From: Methanospirillum purgamenti
GTDB taxonomy: Archaea > Halobacteriota > Methanomicrobia > Methanomicrobiales > Methanospirillaceae
Strand: one strand, 5' to 3'
Assembly (NCBI RefSeq): GCF_018502485.1
Contig: NZ_CP075546.1
Length of the DNA stretch: 64,000 nucleotides
A program made the translations under genes and the position numbers. The notes under the pieces are model-generated. The model ran no database searches and had not been told where the DNA came from. It saw only the letters and a program-made list of their open reading frames with translations. Positions within the stretch are counted from its first letter, which is position 1. Every line of letters starts with the position of its first letter. Below, one piece after another: positions 24,279 to 34,178 of this stretch.

Positions 24279-25703
24279 TCAGTTAGGGAATATTGGGTAA
24301 TTTAATTTGCGCGACAAGTCCCGAACCCTCTTTGGAACCTCTGACAATTCAGTACTTTCACCCACCTGATATGCGTACACTTTACTGAACTTTGTGAGGA
24401 GATCGTGAGGAGATATTTGAGTTAAAAGTTTGGCTGCCTTCAAACGATTTAATATTGCACAATAAATGTACAAACAGATAAATGATACAAAAATATGCCC
24501 AAAAAGTGCCTCATTACTTCGCAGGTAAATTTTGTCAGCCCTCAACTCATTTTTGAACGTATCAAAGTGTTTTTCAACCATATCACGTGATTTATAGAGT
24601 TCATAAACCTCTTGTTCAGGGAGATCAACTGTTGTTAAAAAAAGAGCCAACCCAACCTTTTTTAAGCCCAAATTTAATTCTTCTCTAGATATCTCTCCTC
24701 TTTCAAATTTTGAGTACAACGTTTTCTTCTCATCGAGAGCAAGATCTTCATTCTCAAAGCGGTACAACATGAAGTCCCCAATTGACCTCTTTCCACAGTG
24801 AATTAGTTTTGAATGAAAGGAAAAACTTCCGGTTAGATGGATCCGTGTTTTATAATGGATACTATCCCGTTTTAATGGGATAATAAATCGAATTGATCGT
24901 GCTACCATCTCTTGAAAATTATCCTCTGAAATAAATCCTCGATCCATGAGTAAGACTTTATTTTTGAGATCAATTTCTTTTAAGGACAATTTAAGGGTAC
25001 TAACATCATTCACACTTCCTGGAACGGACCGGATCATTACTGGAAGTCCATTATCTCGGCTACAAAATAGAGCGATATGATGATGATTATGATATATTCC
25101 TTCTGAAATGTATGCATTTTCACTGAAGGTAATAGAAGATGAGTATGACTCGATAAAACTTAGATCATATATTAGTTGTTCAGAATTTGAAGAGAGATAT
25201 GAAAATATTTTTTGTTGACTTGCCCGATTTAATCCTATTTCATGCAAAACTACAGATAAATTCTTTGGACTACAATCCGGATGAATTGAGTTAGGAGATG
25301 CTAATTTTGACCACAAATCTCCAACTCTTTTTAGCGGGACATATCCGGCAATCCGCGTAGCAACTAATGCATATATTTCTGCATAGTGAGAAGGAAATGC
25401 ATCTTCGAGTGTAGGAAGAATTGATTTGAATTCTTCTTCGATAATGGCAGCATTCCCGTATTCATGAATCGATATCTGTCTGGATGATCCTTTCTTAGGA
25501 ATGCGGTCTTCTTTTCGGATAAGACCATATTTTTGATCTAATCTGCCAAGATATTTTGAGACCTTTTTCGCTTTTTTTGTAACAGGATCATATCTGGACG
25601 TTGAATGATAGACATACGGTTTGTTTTGGATCATCTTTATCTCCAAGCACTTTTCTCCCGCTCGTCGTTTCTCTTCTAACCAGTTTTTGATCCATCTTTC
25701 CAT
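24279..25703 (-). CDS. IS1634-like (IS4 superfamily) transposase
   Basis: A 474-residue transposase. The DDE core is visible: L-L-M-D-R-G-F-I-S (second Asp) and Y-K-S-R-D-M-V-E-K-H-F-D-T-F-K, an exact Y-2-R-3-E-6-K signature of the IS4 superfamily. The N-terminal part (Y-L-G-R-L-D-Q-K-Y-G) and overall length fit IS1634. The frame opens at 25748, but a minus-strand TATAAATA at 25729-25736 lies about 29 bases before ATG 25703, making this start and a leaderless mRNA likely. Its TGA stop lies inside the left inverted repeat. Confidence 0.88.
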   Translation of the reverse strand: MERWIKNWLEEKRRAGEKCLEIKMIQNKPYVYHSTSRYDPVTKKAKKVSKYLGRLDQKYGLIRKEDRIPKKGSSRQISIHEYGNAAIIEEEFKSILPTLEDAFPSHYAEIYALVATRIAGYVPLKRVGDLWSKLASPNSIHPDCSPKNLSVVLHEIGLNRASQQKIFSYLSSNSEQLIYDLSFIESYSSSITFSENAYISEGIYHNHHHIALFCSRDNGLPVMIRSVPGSVNDVSTLKLSLKEIDLKNKVLLMDRGFISEDNFQEMVARSIRFIIPLKRDSIHYKTRIHLTGSFSFHSKLIHCGKRSIGDFMLYRFENEDLALDEKKTLYSKFERGEISREELNLGLKKVGLALFLTTVDLPEQEVYELYKSRDMVEKHFDTFKNELRADKIYLRSNEALFGHIFVSFICLYIYCAILNRLKAAKLLTQISPHDLLTKFSKVYAYQVGESTELSEVPKRVRDLSRKLNYPIFPN

Positions 25704-25728
25704 ATGATATAATATTAGGGAATATAAA

Positions 25729-25736
25729 TATTTATA
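25729..25736 (-). promoter_or_regulatory. TATA box of IS transposase gene
   Basis: TATAAATA on the minus strand, about 29 bases upstream of ATG 25703. It lies inside the element, so the IS brings its own promoter. Confidence 0.45.
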
Positions 25737-25816
25737 GTTTGCGGCCATAAATTGATGTGTTTGAAAATTAGAGGAAAACTTATCCGAAAGTCATCCCTAA
25801 CTCAGCCGAGTTCAGG

Positions 25817-25822
25817 TTTAAT
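25817..25822. repeat. 6-bp target-site duplication, right copy
   Basis: TTTAAT immediately outside the right inverted repeat, identical to 24260-24265. Confidence 0.85.
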
Positions 25823-27126
25823 TTATTCTGTGCCTGAAGAAGTGCAGTTTTTCTTTCGAATTCTTTGGTAATATCCCTGAATATGGTCATAACAGAAATA
25901 GAATCCTCCATCGGCATCGAAATTGCAGCAACCTCTACAGGTACTTCGGATCCATCTTTCTTTAAAAAGAACTCTTTTACAAATGGATTTTCAATGGTTC
26001 CAGTTCGTGATATCCGATACGATAACTGATCACGGCATTTGGGATGAACGACGTCGAGGGATCCTACCCCGGTAAGTTCAGCAGGATCACTATACCCTAA
26101 GATATGTGCAGCCATTGGGTTTACATACTGGATGTGATCATTGTGGTGTATGATAACCCCGTCAGGAAGATGCTCAATAAATCCACGAAATTTCCGTTCA
26201 CTTTTTAATAATAAATCTTTTTGTTTTTCAATTTCATCAAAGCTTGCCCGGATTTCTTCATTTTGTGCAGCAATCTCTTCATATGATGATGCAAGCTCTT
26301 CGTATTTACGTTGTAATTCGAGTTCGAGTTCTTTTCTTATGGTAATATCCCGGAGTGTTTCAATTGCCCCAATAGTGCAGTCATGCTCATCATACAAAGG
26401 ACTTGCTTTGATCCAGACCGTTCGGTCCTGAAGAGAACCGATATCCATCTGGGTTTCTGCGGTAACTGTCCTTGCATCACTGTGGATATGATAATACCAT
26501 TTTTGAATCGGGATTTCAGGAGATAAAATATAATCTGCCAGAGACAGGCGAGGCATCCCAAAAATTACCTGTGAATATTCTGAAAGGTTTCTCCCAATCA
26601 TCTCCAATTCATGAAATCCTGTTAAAGATTCCATCTCTTTGTTCCAGGCAATAATTACCCTCTGCTCATTTATTGCAAAAGTTGGATCAGGAAGATGATT
26701 GATGATAGCCTTTGATTGATAACTGACCCGTTGTAATTCCAATTCAGCCCGCCTTTTTCCGACGGCTTTTTGGATCATATTAAATAGTTCTGTAAATTGA
26801 GATTTTGGAGGGCCACCTTTCTGAAGATAAAAATCTGCCCCGTTATTTATCGCGTCAATGACAACTTCTTCCCTTCCCTTTCCAGTAAAAAGGATAAAGG
26901 GTTCATAGAACTGAGATTTTCGTAAATTTTTCAAAAAAGTAATGCCATCCATTGTGGGCATCTGGTAGTCTGAAATGATAATGTCAAATGTTGAGATCTT
27001 CAGATAATGAAAGGCCTCTTCCGGAGATGAAACGGTTGTAACAGACAAATTCCAGTACTTCTGAAGAAAGACCTGTCCAAGTTCTAGTAAATCAGGTTCA
27101 TCATCGACATAGAGAACTGAATACAT

Positions 27127-27515
27127 ACATACAACAATTTATTTTTTACTAACTGACGAAATAGATGCTGATCTGTTCAGCGGATTAGAACCCAGGTATA
27201 TACGCTTTTATAGAATGAGGTCTTCAGACAATTTCCCCTGTACGCTACATCAGGAGATATATGCAAAATCCAATTGACTTTTAATAGGAATGGATAATTT
27301 AAAAAACGAAAGTAATAACGTGATTTTTTGAAGATTTGTCGCCTGGCACTAACAAATATGGATCACAAGTGGATTTTACCGTACTTCACCTATTAAACGC
27401 CCTCAGCCAGGCGGTGCCATAATAATGTACCGTTTCCGGGTTGTCCCGAAGATCACTCTATGAGACCTCATCGTATCACCCGGGGACCTATGGAAACGAG
27501 GAGAAGGCACTATAT
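27127..27515. other. Intergenic region with GC-rich complementary segments, possible structured RNA
   Basis: About 390 bases without a reading frame. The part 27335-27500 is GC-richer than its surroundings and has exact complementary pairs: CGCCTGGC (27340-27347) with GCCAGGCG (27406-27413), and CGTTTCC (27431-27437) with GGAAACG (27492-27498) enclosing GTCCC (27443-27447) / GGGAC (27483-27487). Two neighbouring helical domains result. It does not show the marker sequences of SRP RNA, RNase P RNA, tRNA or a riboswitch I know. It precedes the split kinase and follows pyrC, both on the minus strand. Confidence 0.4.
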
Positions 27516-28853
27516 CTATATTGGTTTTTCGAGTGTATAACCTCTTCCCGGAATCCACAGCGAGAGACCAGGATCATCTGCTAATGAAGTTTGATGAATA
27601 TCACATCTTGAACTACTCAAATCAGGCCGGATAAATTCCCCCCCGTCAAAAACAATCGCTCCCCCTAATATTGTAATTTCCGGAAATATCGCTTTCATAC
27701 CTTCAAAGGGAGTCCACTTCGCACGACTATGGAGACTGTCAGCATGTATTGTAGTGTATTCTTCTGGAAATATTGCAAAATCTGCACGGTTTCCGGGTAA
27801 AAACCCTGCAGGTGAAAGACCAAGCATTTCAGACGGGTTTGTGGAAGTTTTCTGGATAATTTCAGGAATCGTTATTTTTTTCTCAACCATCCATCCCATA
27901 AGGAGAGGAATCATCGTTTCAACTCCAGGAATTCCTGATGGCGCCTTTTCAAACGATTGATCCTTATCTTCAATACTATGAGGAGCATGATCTGATCCAA
28001 TGACATCGATGCGATCCCAACATGAGAATACTTCTTTCCTGGTTTTTTCAGATCGAAGAGGAGGATTCACTTTCCCTCTTGGATCATCGGGTGAAAATGT
28101 ATCTTTTGACAAAAATAGATGATGAGGTGTGACCTCAACAGTTGCTGTTCCAACTGGAACTGACTGAATGGCCTGTGCAGATGAGAGATGGCAGAAGTGA
28201 AGATTACATTGACTTGAATTCAAATTCAGGACATCCTGAACAGTCTGGACTTCGCCTGATACTGATCGAAGAGCATCATGACGAGTCAGGGAATCATCTG
28301 TTCCTTCAGTAACCTGTTCAGCATGAATTGTCATAATGCCATTCCAGGATGATATCTGTTTCATGGTCTTTGAAAGTACCTCAAAATCTACCGCCTCACC
28401 ATAACTAGAAGGCCCGGCAAATGTCTCCCCAAATGCAAATACTCCAGCTCTATACATACCGGTAAGATCTGAATCTCCTGTAACTGCACCATTGATTGCA
28501 AACCGACAATAAGCCTGTGAGGCTGCAAGAAATACCCGATCCCTGACAAGAGCCGGTGAGATCAACGGGGGAATAGTATTTGGTTGATCAACAACAGCAG
28601 TAACACCTCCAGCGATGGCACTTTTCGTTCCACTTTCCCATGTTTCTTTTAATTTTTGTACACCATCACGCATATGAACGTGCAAATCCGTTCCAGCTGG
28701 AAGAACAGTAGTGTCCTGACAGAAAATCTCAACATCACCTCTATCTGCAGCACCAGTGTGAAGGACCAGACCATCCCGAATGGTTATATCTGCTACTCTC
28801 CCGCCAGGAATGAGAACGTCTCTGAGGATGAGAGTTTCCTGTTGATCTCCCAT
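27516..28853 (-). CDS. pyrC: Dihydroorotase
   Basis: A 445-residue amidohydrolase. Metal-site motifs are present: G-T-D-L-H-V-H-M-R-D near residue 54, the His of I-H-A-E-Q-V, C-H-L-S-S, and G-S-D-H-A-P-H near residue 300. It closes carbamoyl-aspartate to dihydroorotate in pyrimidine synthesis. The carboxylated Lys of some classes is not obvious, but the HxH..R-D layout fits dihydroorotase better than hydantoinase. No other pyr gene is adjacent. It ends at TAG. Confidence 0.9.
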   Translation of the reverse strand: MGDQQETLILRDVLIPGGRVADITIRDGLVLHTGAADRGDVEIFCQDTTVLPAGTDLHVHMRDGVQKLKETWESGTKSAIAGGVTAVVDQPNTIPPLISPALVRDRVFLAASQAYCRFAINGAVTGDSDLTGMYRAGVFAFGETFAGPSSYGEAVDFEVLSKTMKQISSWNGIMTIHAEQVTEGTDDSLTRHDALRSVSGEVQTVQDVLNLNSSQCNLHFCHLSSAQAIQSVPVGTATVEVTPHHLFLSKDTFSPDDPRGKVNPPLRSEKTRKEVFSCWDRIDVIGSDHAPHSIEDKDQSFEKAPSGIPGVETMIPLLMGWMVEKKITIPEIIQKTSTNPSEMLGLSPAGFLPGNRADFAIFPEEYTTIHADSLHSRAKWTPFEGMKAIFPEITILGGAIVFDGGEFIRPDLSSSRCDIHQTSLADDPGLSLWIPGRGYTLEKPI

Positions 28854-28888
28854 GATATTGCTCGTGTATATATCAGCTCATAATGACA

Positions 28889-29767
28889 TTATTCTGTCTT
28901 CCCAATTTTCCACCGCTTGTAAAGTACATATCCTGCTCCTCCCACGAGAACCAGAGGAAGAATCGTAAGTATTGCTATGAAGAGCCACACAATTGTGGTT
29001 ACAAAACCAGCAATTCCTTCACTGATGACTGAAGGAAATGAATACCCACCGGGGGTTTCAAGTTGCGCAGGTTCTGAAAGACCTACCGTTATCGTCGAGA
29101 GTGAAATACGGTTATCAAGATATTTCATTCTTCCGACAATCCGGTCAAGTTCTACCTGGACTCGTTCAATCTCTTTTTGTACTTCAAGTATTTCTGATAC
29201 ATTTTGTCCTTTCGTCAGTAACCTGTTGTACTGATCGAGTTGATATGACAAAGCATCACGTTGTGCCTGGAGATCCACATATTCTTCAGTCACATCCTCA
29301 GCATTCACCGAGCTCGAAAGAATTATCCCAATTGCTGATATCTCTGAAATTGCCAGATCAAAATGTTCGGCAGGAATCCGAATGGTGACTGTTCCGGAAT
29401 AACGGTTTTTGCTGGTTGCCTGAACAGATGATGACTGAACAAGACCATCAAACTTTTTTGCAATCTCCTGAACTTCCCCTGTTGAATAGGTAACATTTTT
29501 AACTTCAAGCTGAATATTCGCGGTCCGAATAATTTTTTGTTCATGTAAGGATTGTTCTAAAGGCATCTCTCCGCCATAAGAAGAAGAAGGTGCTTTTTTA
29601 ACATCTGGAGATGGGCTATATGCATATTCTTCACTTATATACCCACTATCAAGAGAAAATGCCTCTTTTGTCTTTGGGTTGGACTGTGATCCTTCAAAAC
29701 CTATACACCCGGCAAAAAGAAGTGAACCGGTAAGGATCAATAGACTCAATACAACACACAGTTTCAT
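28889..29767 (-). CDS. DUF4349 lipoprotein
   Basis: A 292-residue protein with a lipobox (L-L-F-A-G-C at about 16-21), a low-complexity Ser/Pro linker, a DUF4349 core (I-I-R-T-A-N-I-Q-L-E-V near 80, then R-I-P-A-E-H-F and a V-D-L-Q-A-Q-R-D-A-L coiled coil) and a C-terminal membrane helix with a basic tail. It would be anchored on both sides of its outer part. The function of DUF4349 is unknown. It lies 36 bases upstream of pyrC's minus-strand neighbour region and is probably its own unit. Confidence 0.82.
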   Translation of the reverse strand: MKLCVVLSLLILTGSLLFAGCIGFEGSQSNPKTKEAFSLDSGYISEEYAYSPSPDVKKAPSSSYGGEMPLEQSLHEQKIIRTANIQLEVKNVTYSTGEVQEIAKKFDGLVQSSSVQATSKNRYSGTVTIRIPAEHFDLAISEISAIGIILSSSVNAEDVTEEYVDLQAQRDALSYQLDQYNRLLTKGQNVSEILEVQKEIERVQVELDRIVGRMKYLDNRISLSTITVGLSEPAQLETPGGYSFPSVISEGIAGFVTTIVWLFIAILTILPLVLVGGAGYVLYKRWKIGKTE

Positions 29768-29834
29768 GCACTATACTGGTGAGATATGAATAAAAGAGCA
29801 CTGGTGACTTCAGAATATTCTGAAGTCACATTTT

Positions 29835-30278
29835 TCATCGAACAACTATAGTAGATACCTTTGCATGACTCAGAATATATGTACTCACGCTACCAAGCAA
29901 AATTCTGGCCCCCAGTCCCTTTCCGGTAGACCCAACTGCGATTAGATCTGCTCCGATCTCATCCGCGGCAGTTAATATCTCATTTCTTGGATCACCGGTC
30001 CTTACAATCACTTCTACATCCACTCCCCGATCATGAGCAAGTTCTTTCACCCGACTGATAACCTGCTCTTTCTCATCCTGAACAATACGTTCACGAATTT
30101 CATGGAGTGTTGAGATACCCTCATATCCTGCAGCTCCGTCGATTGCAGCATATTTTGATGGAGAGATGACATATAAGGCACATGCTCTTCCTTCTTCTTT
30201 GATATGCTCTAATACCCAGATTAATGCATTATACCCTTCAGGCGATCCATCAACAGCAACAAGCATTGTTCCTGACAT
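29835..30278 (-). CDS. Universal stress protein (UspA family)
   Basis: A 147-residue single-domain Usp: M-L-V-A-V-D-G-S-P-E-G at the start and the ATP-binding G-S-T-G-K-G-L-G-A-R-I-L-L-G-S-V-S near the end (G-2-G-9-G-S/T pattern). Usp proteins bind ATP or AMP and help cells survive stress. The open frame extends to 30452, overlapping the divergent DUF2179 gene; ATG 30278 gives the normal length and avoids the overlap. Confidence 0.87.
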   Translation of the reverse strand: MSGTMLVAVDGSPEGYNALIWVLEHIKEEGRACALYVISPSKYAAIDGAAGYEGISTLHEIRERIVQDEKEQVISRVKELAHDRGVDVEVIVRTGDPRNEILTAADEIGADLIAVGSTGKGLGARILLGSVSTYILSHAKVSTIVVR

Positions 30279-30400
30279 ACGTGAATGGTTATCTACCCAG
30301 GACCATATGAGGATACCGAAATGAAGATCATTTATGGATCGGGACCAGAGATCATCTATAATTAGCTGCAAGCCTGAATATTGACCTGAAAGGATTAGGT

Positions 30401-31003
30401 ATGGACATAGGATTCTTATCAACAGACATTTTCGCATTTGTCGTAATTCCACTCTTGATCTTCTTTGCCCGAATAGTGGATGTGTCTATTGGTACTATCC
30501 GGTACATCATGATATCCCGGGGATTTAAGTATATTGCACCTATTTTTGGTTTTTTTGAAGTGACAATCTGGCTTCTTGCAATAGGACAGGTCATGGCAAA
30601 TATCACAAACCCGATCTGTTATATAGCCTATGGAGCAGGATTTGCTTCAGGAACATACATAGGTATGGTGATAGAAGAGCGAATGAAGTTGGGCATGGCA
30701 ATTATCCGTCTCATTACCCCACTCCCCGCCACTGACTTTGTCGCCCGTTTACGTCAGTATGGATATGGAGTAACAAATATTTCTGCAGAGGGAGCAAATG
30801 GACAAGTCACCATCATATTCATGGTCGTAAAGCGATCAAAGATACCCCATCTTATACCGCTCATTCGTGATTATAATCCTCATGCATTTTATACGATAGA
30901 AGATGTCCGATCTGCTTGTGAGGGGATTTTCCCAATAGAAATGAATAATGATCCCTTTTCAGTTTTTAAAAGACCATTTTATTTTATTGGTAAAAGAAAA
31001 TAA
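30401..31003 (+). CDS. UPF0316 membrane protein (DUF5698-DUF2179)
   Basis: A 200-residue protein with three N-terminal membrane helices, including the family motif A-R-I-V-D-V-S-I-G-T-I-R-Y, and a C-terminal soluble DUF2179 domain (T-D-F-V-A-R-L-R-Q-Y-G-Y-G-V-T ... V-T-I-I-F-M-V-V-K-R-S). The fold resembles small ligand-binding ACT-like domains; the function is unknown. Its start lies 122 bases from the divergent Usp start. Confidence 0.82.
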   Translation: MDIGFLSTDIFAFVVIPLLIFFARIVDVSIGTIRYIMISRGFKYIAPIFGFFEVTIWLLAIGQVMANITNPICYIAYGAGFASGTYIGMVIEERMKLGMAIIRLITPLPATDFVARLRQYGYGVTNISAEGANGQVTIIFMVVKRSKIPHLIPLIRDYNPHAFYTIEDVRSACEGIFPIEMNNDPFSVFKRPFYFIGKRK

Positions 31004-31021
31004 AACTTTTAACCACTTAAT

Positions 31022-31273
31022 TTATTGAGCCATCCATATCTTCCCATTAACCCCATTGTGATGACCATTATAGGGTTCTGCTTCAATAAATTCCATCATT
31101 TCATCCGGAGTAAAATGATACCGACAAGGTACTGTTTGATCGTCATACTCCCATCGCTCTATTTTTTCCGGAAATAATGTCTCTTCATGAAGAGTACAGA
31201 ATTCTTCCAGCGTATTGTAAAAGACACATTCTTCACACGAGCGGATTTGCCTGATATAAACTGGAGGTATCAT
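31022..31273 (-). CDS. Small hypothetical protein with four Cys
   Basis: An 83-residue protein: R-S-C-E-E-C-V-F-Y-N-T-L-E-E-F-C then C-R-Y-H-F-T-P-D-E. Four Cys and a His could hold a metal. The family is not recognised. It lies 18 bases beyond the convergent DUF2179 gene. The start at 31273 is ATG with no clear ribosome binding site. Confidence 0.5.
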   Translation of the reverse strand: MIPPVYIRQIRSCEECVFYNTLEEFCTLHEETLFPEKIERWEYDDQTVPCRYHFTPDEMMEFIEAEPYNGHHNGVNGKIWMAQ

Positions 31274-31432
31274 TTGAATATATCCAAAAAATTGTATCCT
31301 TTCTCCCTATCTTTTTACTATTCTTAAATTAAGGCTTATCTGTATGGAGAAAAAATACATGATAACAACCTCATCTCATATTTGAATCATTCCATATATT
31401 TAGTGGTTATTTTTTTAAAGACCTGCAAAGGA

Positions 31433-31438
31433 TTTATA
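31433..31438 (+). promoter_or_regulatory. TATA box of plus-strand histidine kinase
   Basis: TTTATA lies about 46 bases before ATG 31482. Transcription would begin near 31460, downstream of the alternative ATG at 31449, which favours the later start with GGAG at 31467-31470. Confidence 0.45.
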
Positions 31439-31481
31439 CCTCTGGAGTATGCTAGGTATAATAACTGGAGATTTGAAACAG

Positions 31482-34178
31482 ATGCCCAAAACAGATGCTC
31501 CTTATCATGTTTTATGTGTGGATGATGAGGATTTTCTTTTAGATATTAGCAAACTGTTTCTTGAAAGAGAAGGGGATTTTAAAGTTGATACGGCTCTATC
31601 TGCATCAGAAGGACTTAATAAACAACTGGATACACAATATGATGCAATAATATCAGATTATGAAATGCCTGGAATGAATGGAATAGAATTTCTTAAAGAA
31701 ATTAGAAAAAAAGACATTTCAATTCCTTTCATTATTTTTACCGGACGAGGACGAGAGGAAGTAGTTATCGATGCCCTAAACAACGGAGCAGATTTTTATC
31801 TCCAAAAGGGTGGAGATCCAAAATCCCAGTTTGCAGAACTAAAATCAAAACTAGAACATGCTATCCGTCAAAAGAAGGCCGAGGGGATTCTTCAGCAAGA
31901 GCGTGAACAATTACTATCAATATTTGATAGTCTTGAACAGATGGTATATGTTTCAGATCCCCTAACATACGAAATATTATATGTAAATAAATACTTCAGA
32001 AATTTTCTCAATAGAGATGTAATTGGAAAAATATGTTATGAAGAGTTTCAGAATAAGAAGTCTCCCTGTGAATTTTGTACAAATACAGTTATTTTAAAAA
32101 ATAAACCCGAGCCATATTCATGGGAACATTTTAATGCAGTATATGAAAGGTATTACTCAATTGTTGACCGGATAATCCAATGGCCTGACGGGCGAGATGT
32201 AAGACTTGAAGTTGCAACTGATGTAACAGAAACAAAAAGAGCACTTGATGAATTAAATGCAGCTTATGAAGAGATAGCATCATCAGAAGATGAATTAAAA
32301 CATCAGTTTGGAGAGATTCTTGAAAGTAAAGAAGAACTCAGGAAAAGTGAAGAGCGATATCGGTCAGTAGTAGAAAACGTTCAGGATGTTTTTTACCGCA
32401 GTGATAATCAAGGCAACCTTGTTATGGCAAGCCCGAGTGCACTGGCAATGTTCGGTTATGATTCTCTTGATGAGATTATTGGGAAGAATATTGCAGATTC
32501 TTTCTATAAAGATCGCTCAGAACGAGACCGACTGATGGAAATATTGCATGAAAAAGGACAGGTTTATAATTTTGAAGCATATCTCGTAAAAAAGGATAAC
32601 TCTCCGATATATGTATCCACGAATGCACATTTTTACTACAATGAGGATGGATCTATTGCCGGGGTAGAAGGGAGTATCAGGGACATTACGAGGATGAAAA
32701 AAGCTTCAAATGCTCTCCGCGAAAGTGAGGAGTTATACCGGTTTCTTGTGGAGCATATTGAAGACGGGGTTTTTATCGTTCAAAATGATATTGTAGTTTT
32801 TTGTAATAATAAATTTGCAGAAATTATTGGCTACACACGAAATGAAATTCTGGGAACACCAATGTTTCAATATATTTCTCCGGAATATCGAGATGAACTT
32901 ATCTGGCGGTGTCATACAACTGATGAATATGAAGTGATCCTGGAGTCATATGAAACACAATTTTTGCATAAAGATAATACAACAGGTATATCAGTCCTGC
33001 TTTCCTTACGAATTGGTGAATATAAAGGAAAACATGCCTGTATAGGTACAATTCATTTTGCTGAAGGTATCTGTGAACTTGTTGAACATTCTCTCAGAGA
33101 AAGCCGGGCAATGCTCAATGCAATATTACAGGAGTCTCCAATCCCTCAGTTTGTAATCGATAAAAATCATCGGGTATTATACTGGAATCAGGCATTGTCA
33201 AAATATAGCGGGATTCAATCTCATGAAATAGTTGGAACATCAAAACACTGGCGGGCATTTTACCCTGAGCCACGTCCATGTATCGCAGACATCATTCTTG
33301 AGAGAAAAGAGGACGACCTTGAGACTTGGTATAAAGGTCGGGCAAAAAAATCAACGCTGGTTCAGGACGCATATTCATCTATTGATTTTTTCCCTCATCT
33401 TGGTAATAAAGGAATATGGCTATATTTTACCGGGGCATTGCTTCGTGATTCTGATGGTGAAGTATGGGGAGCTCTCGAAACCCTTGAAGATATTACAGAA
33501 CAGATGATGAACGAAGAAGGTCTTAAACAAGCAAACAAAAAGCTCAATCTACTCGCTGAAACCACCCGTCATGACATCCTGAATTCTCTGACTGTTCTTA
33601 CTGGTGCAATGGATTTAATTAAGGATGAGATCCGGGATCTTGATGTTTTTTCTTATATGGTTCCTGTAGAAAAAGCACTTGATACAATATATCGTCAAAT
33701 ACTGTTTACCAGGGATTATCAAAACCTTGGAGTTACTGCACCAGTCTGGCAATCCATCCCAACGCTTATAGAAGAGCAGGTCAGAAATAACATCCCAGAA
33801 CATGTCACATTAATTACTGACAATATTGACTATGATCTCTATGCTGATGCTATGCTTGGAAGAGTTTTTTTCAATCTTATTGATAATTCTCTTCGTCACG
33901 GATTAACGGTGTCTGAGATCCGTATTTCAGGAAAAGAAGAGCATGATGCTTTGATAATTGTGTATTCTGATAATGGCACGGGCATTGAAGAACATATGAA
34001 ATCAAAAATATTTGACCGGGGGGTCGGTTCTCACACCGGTTACGGACTCTTTTTAATTAGGGAAATATTGTCTATAACACATATAAAAATCCAGGAGATT
34101 GGAATAAATGGAAAAGGAGTTATATTTGAATTGGTCGTACCATCTGGATTTTTCAGACATCATGAATTTATTCCATAG
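31482..34178 (+). CDS. Hybrid sensor: REC, four PAS domains, histidine kinase
   Basis: An 898-residue cytoplasmic sensor kinase. Receiver domain: V-D-D-E-D near 11, phosphoacceptor Asp in I-I-S-D-Y-E-M-P, Lys in L-Q-K-G-G-D-P. Then PAS 1 with C-Y-E-E-F-Q-N-K-K-S-P-C-E-F-C, a Cys motif often found in metal- or redox-sensing PAS domains, a coiled-coil linker, and three further PAS domains. The kinase has T-R-H-D-I-L-N-S-L (H-box), N-L-I-D-N-S-L-R-H-G (N-box) and Y-S-D-N-G-T-G-I. No membrane segment is seen. It overlaps the convergent membrane gene by 11 bases. It ends at TAG. Confidence 0.88.
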   Translation: MPKTDAPYHVLCVDDEDFLLDISKLFLEREGDFKVDTALSASEGLNKQLDTQYDAIISDYEMPGMNGIEFLKEIRKKDISIPFIIFTGRGREEVVIDALNNGADFYLQKGGDPKSQFAELKSKLEHAIRQKKAEGILQQEREQLLSIFDSLEQMVYVSDPLTYEILYVNKYFRNFLNRDVIGKICYEEFQNKKSPCEFCTNTVILKNKPEPYSWEHFNAVYERYYSIVDRIIQWPDGRDVRLEVATDVTETKRALDELNAAYEEIASSEDELKHQFGEILESKEELRKSEERYRSVVENVQDVFYRSDNQGNLVMASPSALAMFGYDSLDEIIGKNIADSFYKDRSERDRLMEILHEKGQVYNFEAYLVKKDNSPIYVSTNAHFYYNEDGSIAGVEGSIRDITRMKKASNALRESEELYRFLVEHIEDGVFIVQNDIVVFCNNKFAEIIGYTRNEILGTPMFQYISPEYRDELIWRCHTTDEYEVILESYETQFLHKDNTTGISVLLSLRIGEYKGKHACIGTIHFAEGICELVEHSLRESRAMLNAILQESPIPQFVIDKNHRVLYWNQALSKYSGIQSHEIVGTSKHWRAFYPEPRPCIADIILERKEDDLETWYKGRAKKSTLVQDAYSSIDFFPHLGNKGIWLYFTGALLRDSDGEVWGALETLEDITEQMMNEEGLKQANKKLNLLAETTRHDILNSLTVLTGAMDLIKDEIRDLDVFSYMVPVEKALDTIYRQILFTRDYQNLGVTAPVWQSIPTLIEEQVRNNIPEHVTLITDNIDYDLYADAMLGRVFFNLIDNSLRHGLTVSEIRISGKEEHDALIIVYSDNGTGIEEHMKSKIFDRGVGSHTGYGLFLIREILSITHIKIQEIGINGKGVIFELVVPSGFFRHHEFIP

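Larger units (their letters stand above)
24266..25816 (-). mobile_element. IS1634-like insertion sequence, 1551 bp
   Basis: The element is bounded by inverted repeats: CCTGAACTCGG at 24266-24276 and its reverse complement at 25806-25816; the similarity continues to AGTTAGGGA after a 3-4 base mismatch. Flanking TTTAAT copies are the 6-bp target duplication. It carries one DDE transposase on the minus strand and nothing else. It is inserted in the linker before the H-box of a histidine kinase. The intact transposase, intact ends and exact duplication suggest a recent, potentially active copy. Confidence 0.9.
23644..27126 (-). pseudogene. REC-PAS-PAS histidine kinase split by an insertion sequence
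   Basis: The N-terminal part (27126 to 25817) holds a receiver domain (D-D-E-P near 8, phosphoacceptor in I-I-S-D-Y-Q-M-P, Lys in L-Q-K-G-G) and two PAS domains joined by a coiled coil. The C-terminal part (24259 to 23644) holds the H-box S-S-I-T-R-H-D-I-K-N and HATPase motifs N-L-I-D-N-T-I-R-H-G and E-D-D-G-G-G-V-P. Removing 24260-25816 joins them in frame as Q-N-K-L-K-I-L-S-S-I-T-R-H-D (641 residues). The front half now ends 12 codons into the IS with M-T-F-G-stop. The kinase core may still be made alone from an internal start, but is probably inactive as a sensor. Confidence 0.88.
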
